This document shows positions 6,308 to 13,266 of a stretch of 19,304 bases of DNA, piece after piece. Source of the stretch: JBIOYL01 sp044870185 (GTDB lineage: Bacteria; Actinomycetota; CALGFH01); NCBI GenBank assembly GCA_044870185.1, contig JBIOYL010000410.1, forward strand, positions 1 to 19,304, in the 5' to 3' direction. Both the position numbers and the translations under genes were made by a program. The notes under the pieces were generated by a model. It saw nothing but the letters and a program-made list of their open reading frames with translations, made no database searches and was not told the DNA's origin. Every line of letters begins with the position of its first letter. Positions within the stretch are counted from its first letter, which is position 1.

Positions 6308-9082
6308 CTAAGGGAGCAGGCCCAGCTCCCGCGCCCGCGCGACCGCCTCGGTGCGGTTGGCCGCCCCGAGCTTGTCCATGACGTGGCTGACGTGCTTCTT
6401 GACGGTGTCGAGGGTGACCACCAGCTCCTCGGCGATGCGCTGGTTGGAGCGGCCTGCGGCCAGCAGCCCAAGCACCTCCACCTCGCGGTCGGTCAGTGGG
6501 TCGACCAGGCCCGGCACCGCCGCGGTGGCGCCTCGCCCAGCGTGGGGCGCGGCGTGGGTTGCGTCGAAGGCTCGCAGCAGCCGAGCCAGGCAGTCCAGCG
6601 GCACGCCGCCGGCTCCGGTCTGCTGTGTGCGCTGGGCGGTGACCAGTCGGCCGAGCAGGGCGCCCATCGGCGCGCCCTCGTCGGCGAACACCCGCACGTA
6701 GCTCTGGGGGCAGGCCAGCATGAGCGCCTCGGCCAGCACCGCCAGCGCGCCGGCCTCCTCACCGCTGCCCGCCAGCGCCAGCGCCCGCAGCGCCTGGATC
6801 TCGATCAGGCTACCCAGCCGGCCTTGGGCCGCAGCGCTGGCGTGCAGCCGCTCCAGCAGCCCCAGAGCCTGGTCGGGCCGGTCCTGGGCGAGCAACAGGC
6901 GCGCCAGCACCAGGTACTCTGGCTCGTGGGGGTAGCTTGGCTCGTCATCGGCGTCCAGGCCGCGCTGCTTGGTCCAGCGGGCGGCGGCGGCGAGGTCGCC
7001 GTGGGCCAGCAGCAGCCGTGCCTGCTGGGCCGGGGCGGGGTTGAGCAGGGTGGCCATGCCATGGCTCGGCGCGACCCGCTCGGCCTGGCCGATAGCGTCC
7101 AACGCGCCGGCCGGGTCTCCCTGGGCCTGTCGGATCCACGCCAGGGTGGCCAGGCCCGTGGCCAGCGGCGGGGTGTAGACCAGCTGGCGGCATCTCGCGA
7201 TGCCCTCGGTGACATCCTCAAGAGCGGCGTCGAGCTCCCCCCGCTGGTAGGCCACCTCGGCCAGGCCCACCTGCGCCATGCCCGCACCGGGTAGGGCTGG
7301 CTGGCCGGGTGGCGCGGCGACCTCCAGCGCCTGCTGGTAGGTCCCAAGCGCCGCGTCGAGGCGGCCCTGGGCGCGCTGCACCTGGCCGAGGTGATGCCAG
7401 CCCCGCACGGCCAGCGGGCGCTGGCCGGCCCGCAGCCACTGCGCGATGGTCGACGACAGCAGGCGCTCGGCCTCTGCGGGCCGGCCACCCAGCCACTCGG
7501 CCAGGGCCAGGTAGCCACTGGCGTTGGATGCCAGCATCCACTCGTCGTCGGCGAGCTCGGCCAGAGCCCGGAAAGCCAACGCAAGCGCACGTTCGGCGTC
7601 GCCGCTAAGCTCGGCCAGGTACGCGCGATCCAGCGCTATCGTCGCGGGCACGTTGGCCAGCAGGCTGGCGGCCCGGCCGGTCGACGGCTCGAAGGGCTCA
7701 TCGGCAGTCTCCGCGAACGCGCGCTCGGCGTCGTCCAGCAGCTCATCGACCCCCGCCACGCGACCGCTGAGCAGCGCCAAGCGCGCCTGCACCAGCAGCA
7801 GCCGTGGCTGGGAGCCGAGCAGCTCGGCCGGCAGCGCCGCCAGCCACCGCGCCACCGTCGCCCCCTCGCCGCGCAGCAGCAGCGCGTCGGCGTGCCGCTC
7901 GGCCAGCCGCGCCGCCCAGGCGGCGTCGCCTGCGGCCAGGGCGTGGCGCACGGCGTCATCGGCCAGGCCGTTGGCTTCTGACCAGCCAGCCGCGGCCCGG
8001 TGCAGCTCAGGCACCCGCTTGGGCTGTTGCTGCTGCAGGCGAGCGCGCAGCAGGTCGGCGAACAGCTGGTGAAAGCGCCACCAGCCGCGCACCTCGTCCA
8101 GCGGCTGAAGGAACAGGTTGGCCCGCTCGACCTGCTCCAGCAGGGCCTGGCCATCACTGCGGCCGGTGACCGCCTCGCACAGCGGCCCCGACAGCCGCTC
8201 CAGCACCGAGGTGGCCAGCAGGAACTCGCGCACCTCGTCGGGCTGGCGGTCCAGCACCTCCTCGGCCAGGTAGTCCAGCACATACCGGTGGCTGCCCGAG
8301 AACGACGCCACGAACCCGACCACGTCCGCCTGGCCTCGCAGCGACAGGCCGGCCAGCTGCAACCCCGCCACCCACCCCTCGGTCCGCGCGGTCAGGGCCG
8401 CCACCGCCGCCTCGGGCAGGTCGGGTCCGACCGCCGCGTGCAGCAGCGCCGCCGCCTCCTCCGCGGTGAAACGCAGGTCGGCGGCGCGCAGCTCGGCCAG
8501 CCGCCCGCGGGCCCGCAGCCGCGCCAGCCCTAGCGGCGGGTCGGCGCGGCTAGTCAGCGCCAGCAGCAGACCCGGCGGCCGATGCTCCAGCAGGAACCCA
8601 AGCGAGGCGTGCACCGGCGGCGCCTCCACCAGGTGGTAGTCGTCCAGGACCAGCAGCATCTGGTCAGGCTGGGTGGCTAGCTCGTTAACCAGCGCCGTGA
8701 CCAGCCCCTCAAACGACGCCGGGGCGGGCGGGCCGAGCAGCGGGGCGATTTGCTCGGCGATCCCTGGGCGCACCCGGTCCAGCGCGGCGACCACATGCCG
8801 CCAGAACCGCGCCGGGTCGTTGTCGGCGGCGTCCAGCGACAGCCAGGCGACCGGCCGCCCGCCGCGCCGGGCCCAGTCGGCCAGCAGGACGGTCTTGCCG
8901 AAGCCCGCCGGCGCGCACACCAGCAGCAGCCCCCGCACCAGCCCCTCCTCCAGCCGCTCCACCAGGCGCGGGCGGGCCACGAAGCCTGGCTGCGGGCCGG
9001 GCACGTACAGCTTGGTGGCCAGCAGCGCGTCCTCCTGGGACGCGGCAACCTCGACTGGGGTCGTGGAGGGCGGCTCAGCCAT
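6308..9082 (-). CDS. MalT/LAL-type LuxR-family transcriptional regulator 2, complete
   Basis: 924 residues, the usual size for large ATP-binding LuxR regulators. Order of parts: Walker A in LLLVCAPAGFGKTVLL (~residues 52-67), Walker B in MLLVLDDYHLVEAP (~143-155), sensor region LALTSRADPPLGLARLRARG, winged helix, a long TPR-like helical repeat region (~300-830), and a C-terminal LuxR HTH (LTDREVEVLGLLAAGRSNQR then LDTVKKHVSHVMDKLGAANR). All key motifs are intact. ATG 9082 is chosen because GGAGGT stands five bases upstream; the frame is open to an earlier start at 9199 but that part is not family-like. It is closely similar along its length to regulator 1. It is flanked on both sides by outward-facing copies of the promoter module, which makes it the obvious candidate regulator of both neighbours. 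The inducer is unknown. Confidence 0.92.
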   Translation of the reverse strand: MAEPPSTTPVEVAASQEDALLATKLYVPGPQPGFVARPRLVERLEEGLVRGLLLVCAPAGFGKTVLLADWARRGGRPVAWLSLDAADNDPARFWRHVVAALDRVRPGIAEQIAPLLGPPAPASFEGLVTALVNELATQPDQMLLVLDDYHLVEAPPVHASLGFLLEHRPPGLLLALTSRADPPLGLARLRARGRLAELRAADLRFTAEEAAALLHAAVGPDLPEAAVAALTARTEGWVAGLQLAGLSLRGQADVVGFVASFSGSHRYVLDYLAEEVLDRQPDEVREFLLATSVLERLSGPLCEAVTGRSDGQALLEQVERANLFLQPLDEVRGWWRFHQLFADLLRARLQQQQPKRVPELHRAAAGWSEANGLADDAVRHALAAGDAAWAARLAERHADALLLRGEGATVARWLAALPAELLGSQPRLLLVQARLALLSGRVAGVDELLDDAERAFAETADEPFEPSTGRAASLLANVPATIALDRAYLAELSGDAERALALAFRALAELADDEWMLASNASGYLALAEWLGGRPAEAERLLSSTIAQWLRAGQRPLAVRGWHHLGQVQRAQGRLDAALGTYQQALEVAAPPGQPALPGAGMAQVGLAEVAYQRGELDAALEDVTEGIARCRQLVYTPPLATGLATLAWIRQAQGDPAGALDAIGQAERVAPSHGMATLLNPAPAQQARLLLAHGDLAAAARWTKQRGLDADDEPSYPHEPEYLVLARLLLAQDRPDQALGLLERLHASAAAQGRLGSLIEIQALRALALAGSGEEAGALAVLAEALMLACPQSYVRVFADEGAPMGALLGRLVTAQRTQQTGAGGVPLDCLARLLRAFDATHAAPHAGRGATAAVPGLVDPLTDREVEVLGLLAAGRSNQRIAEELVVTLDTVKKHVSHVMDKLGAANRTEAVARARELGLLP

Positions 9083-9139
9083 CGGCGACCTCCACGCGTA
9101 GCGCGTCCTGCGATCCTCGGTTCGTCGCTGGGTCGGCTC

Positions 9140-9145
9140 ATTGTA
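9140..9145 (-). promoter_or_regulatory. Candidate -10 for regulator 2
   Basis: TACAAT on the minus strand, about 58 bases before the ATG at 9082, is a good actinobacterial -10. No recognisable -35 stands 16-18 bases further upstream, so an activator or extended element may be needed. Copy 3 of the promoter module lies 100-190 bases beyond it, facing the other way. Confidence 0.4.
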
Positions 9146-9246
9146 GCGGCTGGCTGGTCGCCACCGGCGGGGCGTCGCGCCACAGGAGAAGTGCGCCACT
9201 GCCCGACGGACTCCTCGACGCGGTCACGCCCGGCCTACCGTCCGGC

Positions 9247-9335
9247 GGCACCTTCGTGCCCAGGGCCGCCACGAAAGACTCCACCCAGCAAGTGCACCTT
9301 CGGGTGACGCCCACCCGCGGCGCCGTTCGTAGCGT
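9247..9335 (+). promoter_or_regulatory. Shared promoter module, copy 3
   Basis: Plus strand: inverted repeat GGCAC-N4-GTGCC (9247-9260), GACTCCACCC (9277-9286), GTGCACCTT (9292-9300) running into CACC-TTCG-GGTG, and -10-like TAGCGT (9330-9335). It is the inverted, near-identical partner of copy 2, with the same internal distances. It lies between the divergent regulator 2 and hemerythrin genes. The predicted transcript start near 9342 leaves ~147 bases before the hemerythrin ATG, longer than the 26-30 base leaders after copies 1 and 2, and includes a possible short leader frame. Confidence 0.65.
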
Positions 9336-9432
9336 GTTGGGTGCCAGCAACGGCCTCCGACAAAAGGAGAGCGATGCGGCGCTCAGGCTGGTCCGCTGCA
9401 CGATCGACCCGGCCGACGCCGAGGAGGAAACC

Positions 9433-9459
9433 ATGCACGTGTACCGCAACCCGCGCTGA
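9433..9459 (+). CDS. Possible 8-codon leader peptide (MHVYRNPR)
   Basis: ATG 9433 is preceded by a very strong ribosome site (GAGGAGGAAACC) and encodes MHVYRNPR before TGA 9457-9459, thirty bases ahead of the hemerythrin start. It lies in the leader predicted for promoter module copy 3. The same frame is open upstream and reads as plausible protein (RLVRCTIDPADAEEET), so it may instead be the tail of a lost gene. Another ATG with AAAGGAGA upstream stands at 9374 in a different frame. Confidence 0.25.
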   Translation: MHVYRNPR

Positions 9460-9488
9460 CAGTAGCCCGAACCCAAGGGAGCATGCCA

Positions 9489-10154
9489 ATGACCAGCGAC
9501 ACGACCAACCATCTGGACCTTACGTTGATGGTGGCGTTCCACGACGCCTTCCGACGCGACCTCGGCCACCTGGCCCGCGCCGCCAGCCGCCGCCCCGCCG
9601 ACCTGGACGAGCCGGCCCGGCACACCGCCGTGCTGGCCGGCTGGGAACTGTTCAAGACCCAGCTGCACATCCACCACACCGCCGAGGACAACGACCTGTG
9701 GCCCCGCATGCGCACCCACCTGGCCGACCGCCCCGACGACCTGGCCCTGCTGCACGCGATGCAGGACGAGCACGCCCGCATCGACCCGCTGCTGGACGCT
9801 GTCGAGGGCGCCTTGGCCGACCGCGACGGCGGTCACCAGCGCCTTGGGGACACCGTGGATGCCCTGGCCGGCGAGCTGCACGGCCATCTCGGCCACGAGG
9901 AGCGTGATGTGCTGCCGCTGATCGACCGGTCCCTCACCGAAGCTGAGTGGCAGGCATTCGGTGATGACCAGCGCCGCCGTGTCGGCATCCGCGGCGCCGC
10001 CCAGCTGTTTCCCTGGTTGCTGGAGGAGGCCTCCCCCGAGCGGGTCCGGGCGGTTCTTGGGGAGCTCCCGCCGCCGGTGCGGGTGGTCTACCGGCACCTC
10101 TGGCAGCCGCGCTACGCCCGCCGCGACCACTGGGAGCCATCCACACAGCCATAA
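9489..10154 (+). CDS. Hemerythrin-like (HHE) cation-binding protein
   Basis: 221 residues. The four-helix hemerythrin pattern of metal ligands is visible: H18 in MVAFHDAFRRDL, H62/H63 and E66 in LHIHHTAEDNDLWP, H95 in MQDEHARIDPLL, and H133/H136 with E137 in LHGHLGHEERDVLPLI. After ~residue 150 a C-terminal extension (GAAQLFPWLLEEASPERVRA) is helical and without ligands. Such proteins bind a di-iron centre and act in oxygen, NO or iron sensing and storage; the exact role here is not readable. ATG 9489 is preferred over ATG 9483 because AAGGGAG then has a seven-base spacing. It lies downstream of promoter module copy 3 and divergent from regulator 2, which suggests control by that regulator. 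Cytoplasmic: no signal peptide. Confidence 0.88.
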   Translation: MTSDTTNHLDLTLMVAFHDAFRRDLGHLARAASRRPADLDEPARHTAVLAGWELFKTQLHIHHTAEDNDLWPRMRTHLADRPDDLALLHAMQDEHARIDPLLDAVEGALADRDGGHQRLGDTVDALAGELHGHLGHEERDVLPLIDRSLTEAEWQAFGDDQRRRVGIRGAAQLFPWLLEEASPERVRAVLGELPPPVRVVYRHLWQPRYARRDHWEPSTQP

Positions 10155-10315
10155 AGCCCCAAGGCGACCAAGCAACTCCCGATCCGATCAGACCAGTTGG
10201 TGTCCGCACGGCGTCGGCCCCACGACACACGGCAGCCGCCCGGTGGCCCGAACGCCGCCGACCCGGTCACCGGGCCGCGAACCGGTCCGGCGGACACCTT
10301 CACAGGAGGCCTCCC

Positions 10316-11277
10316 ATGCTTGACCTCCACTTCACGGCCCGGCGCCGTCAGCTGCCGCCACGCCTGTCGCCGCTGGTTGTTGCCCTGGCTTTGAGCGTGG
10401 CGGCCTCGGTTGCCATCGGCATCGCAGGACCAGACCAGGCTCAAGCGAAGTCCAGAGAACCGAGCCAACACGACTACCTGGGAACGTGGAACTACGATCA
10501 ACCCGATCGCGCGAGCATGAAAAACATTGCGGTCATCAGTTGCCCGGCCGCCAGCACAAGCTGTCGTCCAAGCCCGCCGCTCCTGATCCCCCAGATTGGG
10601 AACATCGTGTTCTCCAGGACGCCCGGTGGCGGGATCGTGGGTCACACCGATCAGGGCTGTACCTGGACGTTCCAGGTACTCGCCGCCTCGCTCGAGCTGG
10701 ATACCCCATCCCAGTACTGCTTCAACCACGTCATCGACTCGTCCTACACCATCACCAAATGGTCGGTCACCTTGTCCGGGCACAGTGAGCGGGAGACCAT
10801 CGAGGCCATCAGCCACCAACCCACCGGCGACTACGAGTTTCGTCTGGACAACGGCAGCCGCGCCAAGGTGGTGGGCCACGACTGGCATCAAGCCAGGGGC
10901 GTCTTTCCGGGAACCTGGCAGTACGACGCACCCAACCCGCAGGCCCGCGTGAACATTCTCGTCACCCGGTACACCGGCCCGGACGGCCAGATTCAGGTCG
11001 TCCAGGCACCACAGCGGGTCTCGTCACGCTCACCAGCAGCCGCCAACAGACCATGACGGCTCAGACCGAGGACGGCTGCAGCTGGACGCTCGCCGCCCGT
11101 GGAAATACGGCCGAACTCGAACCCGCCCTCCAGACCTGCCAGACCCCGCGGGGGACCGTCACGGTCAGGTTCTGGGCAATCGCAAGTGACGGCGAGCATC
11201 ATGCATCGGTCATAGCCGGTGTCGATGAAAGCGGCGGAAGGTTTCTGCTCAGCATCGGCAGCCTGACGAAGCAGTGA
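10316..11277 (+). CDS. Secreted protein of two homologous repeats, frameshifted in the second
   Basis: ATG 10316 has AGGAGG six bases upstream. The N-terminus is a classical signal peptide: RRR, a hydrophobic core (LVVALALSVAASVAIGIAG) and AQA-KS near residue 44. Two homologous domains follow. Repeat 1 (~54-188) has YLGTWNYDQP, GCTWTFQ, LELDTPSQYC. Repeat 2 (from ~197) has FPGTWQYDAP and then, after a frameshift between about 11000 and 11020, GCSWTLA, AELEPALQTC. The first frame runs on with nonsense to 11056; the true second half is one base off and ends at 11277. A one-base deletion explains this. Both repeats keep paired cysteines suited to disulphides outside the cell. I do not recognise the family. 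If the lesion is real, the exported product would be repeat 1 plus a partial repeat 2. Confidence 0.7.
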
Positions 11278-11304
11278 CCCACTGATTTTTTGAGTTTCGT
11301 GGGT
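11277..11304. terminator. Weak hairpin after the secreted-protein gene
   Basis: ACCCAC (11277-11282) and GTGGGT (11299-11304) can pair around a loop containing a run of six T, starting at the last base of the secreted-protein stop codon. The stem is only six pairs and the T-run is in the loop, so a role in termination is tentative. It could equally be part of the decayed insertion element next door. Confidence 0.25.
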
Positions 11305-11316
11305 TGGGTTGACGGT

Positions 11317-11490
11317 TCATGGGTCGAGGGTGAGACCGGTGTAAGCCAGGAACCCAATCACCAGGTCCTCGTGCTTGCAGACCCGTTGCATGCCTTGCTC
11401 GGTGGCGTCGGCGACCTCGGCCAGGGTGGTCGTTGACCGATTCGCCAGCTCCAGGTCCTTGAGGTTGGCAGTGAAGATGCCGCCTGGCTC
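11317..11490 (-). pseudogene. C-terminal remnant of an IS630-type transposase
   Basis: The minus strand encodes EPGGIFTANLKDLELANRST, then TLAEVADATEQGMQRVCKHE and GFLAYTGLTLDP before a stop at 11317. This looks like the end of IS630-family DDE transposases, where a PVEG(V/I)W-NLKG-ELAN segment carries the last catalytic Glu and the chain ends in AFL-HTGLSL. Upstream in the same frame is Pro/Ser/Thr-rich nonsense, and the rest of the gene is missing. The family call rests on remembered consensus, not a search. Confidence 0.5.
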
Positions 11491-11683
11491 GTTCGGTGAG
11501 GATGGGCTCGGGTCCGGCGGTGGGTCTGACCCTGGGGTTGGCTGACCCCTGGGTGTCGTTTGTGGGGTCTGTCGGCTCGCCGCCCGACTCGTCATGGTCG
11601 TGCACGCGACCGGACGGACGGCGTGACCTGATATGAGCTTGCTTGTCCCAAGCCCATCACTGGCTTGTCCGCCCGCCTGGTAC

Positions 11684-11701
11684 TCCAGCCGTAGATCGTG
11701 A
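11684..11701 (+). repeat. Left terminal inverted repeat of the IS701-type element
   Basis: TCCAGCCGTAGATCGTGA, the exact reverse complement of bases 13100-13117. It lies just beyond the transposase stop codon at 11705. Confidence 0.7.
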
Positions 11702-11704
11702 TCT

Positions 11705-13032
11705 TCATGGTTGCCAGGCGGCCTGTCGTCGGTAATGGCAGGTACGGGCGCGGGCCTGGTGTCGGCGTCGCCACAGCGACCAGCGCAGCCGGTGGGCGCG
11801 ATCACCGACGGGCTGAGCGAGCAGGGCAGCGAACAGGTGCTGGAGCTCGTTGCAGGTCATCGGGATCAGGCCCACCGGCGCCGGGTGGCGGGTGCGTTCG
11901 GCCAGGGCTGCCACCACCAGGAAGGCGTGGGCGAGCATGGCAAGGGTGATCCAGCGATACCAGGAGCGCCAGCAGCGGACCTGGTGCTGGTCCAGGCCAC
12001 AAAGGCCCTTGCCGGTCTGGAACGTCTTCCACCGTCCAGCGCCGGCCGGCGACCCGGACCAGGACGGCCAGCGGGGTGGGGCGGGGCGTGTAGCAGCGGT
12101 ACCAGGCCAGCTCCCCGGTGGTGCGGTTGCGGCGGAGCATGAGCCAGTGCCGGCCTGCCTGCTCGCCAGGAGCGGGACCGTGGTGGTCCAGACGCAGGAA
12201 TGCCCAGTCGTAGGAGCGGTGGCCTTTGGCGCCGGTGCCGCACGAGAGCTGCTACCACGCCCGCGCGGGGACCTGCCGGAGCAGGGCGTCGGCGCGGTGG
12301 TGGCGCCGCCGAAGGGCACATGGTCATCGCCGGCGACCGCCAAGACCTACCCGATTCCTCGGGCTTCCAGGGCAGCGCGCAGCTTGGGGTTGGCGCCGTA
12401 GACCTCGTCGCCGGCCACCCAGGCCGCCGGGACCCCGGCGTCCAGCGCGCGGATGATCATCTTGGTGGCCAGCGCCGGCTTGGTCGCAACCCGACCTGGT
12501 CGGGGACGCCGGCGGCCTGCAAGCGCGCAGGGTCGTTGGTCCCGGACCGGGGCAGGTCCAGCTCCCGGTCGATCACCCGTGCCCGGCATCGGTGGCGTCC
12601 ACCAGGTAGACGGCGACCTGGGCGTTGTCGACCCGGCCGGCGGTGCCGGTGTCCTGGCGCTGGACCCAACGGTTCTGGTGCCCTTCTTGAGGTCGCCGGT
12701 TTCGTCCACCACCAGCACCAGGGTCGCCCAAGTGCTCAGCGACGTAGTCGCGAACGTCATCGCGCAGCGCGTCCTCATCCCACACCGCCCGGCCACGCAG
12801 GTGCTCCCATCCCATCAGGGCTGGGGTCGCCGGCGTGCTCGGCGATCGTCCAGCAGTTCTTGCGCGGCAGGTCGGCCAGCAGGCCGCCCACGAACGCCCT
12901 GGCCCGCCGCCGCAGCTCCACCCTGGGGAACCGGCCCGCGACCCGGCCCAGCAACTCCTCCAGCCCTGCCTGCCAGCAGGCAGGGTCTACGCTGTGGCCT
13001 GCGGCCACCGTCTGATCTGTGGTTGTCGTCAT
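11705..13032 (-). pseudogene. IS701-family DDE transposase, multiply frameshifted
   Basis: ATG 13032 begins MTTTTDQTVAAGHSVDPACW and runs in frame to EHAGDPSPDGM. The rest is spread over all three minus-strand frames. GRAVWDEDALRDDVRDYVAE is followed by VLVVDETGDLKKGT (first catalytic Asp), VDNAQVAVYLVDATDAG, ALATKMIIRALDAGVPAAWV with AGDEVYGANPKLRAAL (second Asp), LMLRRNRTTGELAWYRCY, RVAGRRWTVE with two bases missing right at the catalytic Glu, and FQTGKGLCGLDQHQVRCW to the stop at 11705. I count at least seven frame changes (near 12820, 12715, 12670, 12580, 12490, 12345-12290 and 12035). The protein cannot be made. Confidence 0.85.
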
Positions 13033-13099
13033 AACACCAGATGATCAACGGTGGCCGCCCTCGTCTGCTTGCCGGCCCTGCCCCCTCTGACCAGCCAGG

Positions 13100-13117
13100 T
13101 CACGATCTACGGCTGGA
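13100..13117 (-). repeat. Right terminal inverted repeat of the IS701-type element
   Basis: TCACGATCTACGGCTGGA on the plus strand, the exact reverse complement of bases 11684-11701. It lies 68 bases upstream of the transposase start codon. Confidence 0.7.
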
Positions 13118-13254
13118 TCGCTAGGCGCGCCCGGCGTGCGGGTCTTCGGCCCGGCGGTTGAACTTGCGGCTGCAGCCGGCGCTGCAGGCGCGTCCACCCG
13201 TGGGTGGAGCCGATGCCCCACCTCCGGGCCGATGCCGGTCGGCCGGTACGGTCC

Positions 13255-13260
13255 TACAGT
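13255..13260 (+). promoter_or_regulatory. -10 of a probable leaderless promoter for the histidine kinase
   Basis: TACAGT lies six bases before GTG 13267, so transcription would start at or next to the start codon, as in leaderless actinobacterial genes. No clear -35 is present. The IS701-type element ends ~135 bases upstream. Confidence 0.4.
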
Positions 13261-13266
13261 GGCTGC

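Larger units (their letters stand above)
11681..13120 (-). mobile_element. Decayed IS701-family insertion sequence
   Basis: About 1.44 kb with one broken transposase gene on the minus strand. The ends carry perfect 18-bp inverted repeats (11684-11701 and 13100-13117). Three further bases outside each repeat give symmetric ends, flanked by CTGG (11677-11680) and CTAG (13121-13124). IS701 elements usually duplicate a 4-bp YTAR target, so CTAG/CTGG could be a target duplication with one later mutation. The size fits the family. Confidence 0.65.

Noticed and set aside
9083..9199. Longer start for regulator 2 at 9199
   Set aside because: The extra 39 residues are not family-like, cross the likely -10 (9140-9145) and lack a ribosome site, whereas ATG 9082 has GGAGGT five bases upstream.
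10199..10299. GGTGTCCG (10199-10206) and CGGACACC (10292-10299), an inverted pair upstream of the secreted-protein gene
   Set aside because: Eight matching bases ~85 apart are expected by chance in such GC-rich DNA, and nothing links them to the promoter module.
10285..10310. ACACCTTCAC upstream of the secreted-protein gene as a fourth copy of the promoter module
   Set aside because: It shares only a few bases (ACCTTC). The GTGCACCTT box, ATTCCACC and the spaced TANNNT are absent.
11684..11701. Reading the IS ends as the start of a small protein (MKITIYGWSTRRAD on the minus strand)
   Set aside because: The same 18 bases occur in inverted form at the other end of the element with diverged flanks, which fits terminal inverted repeats better than a coding motif.
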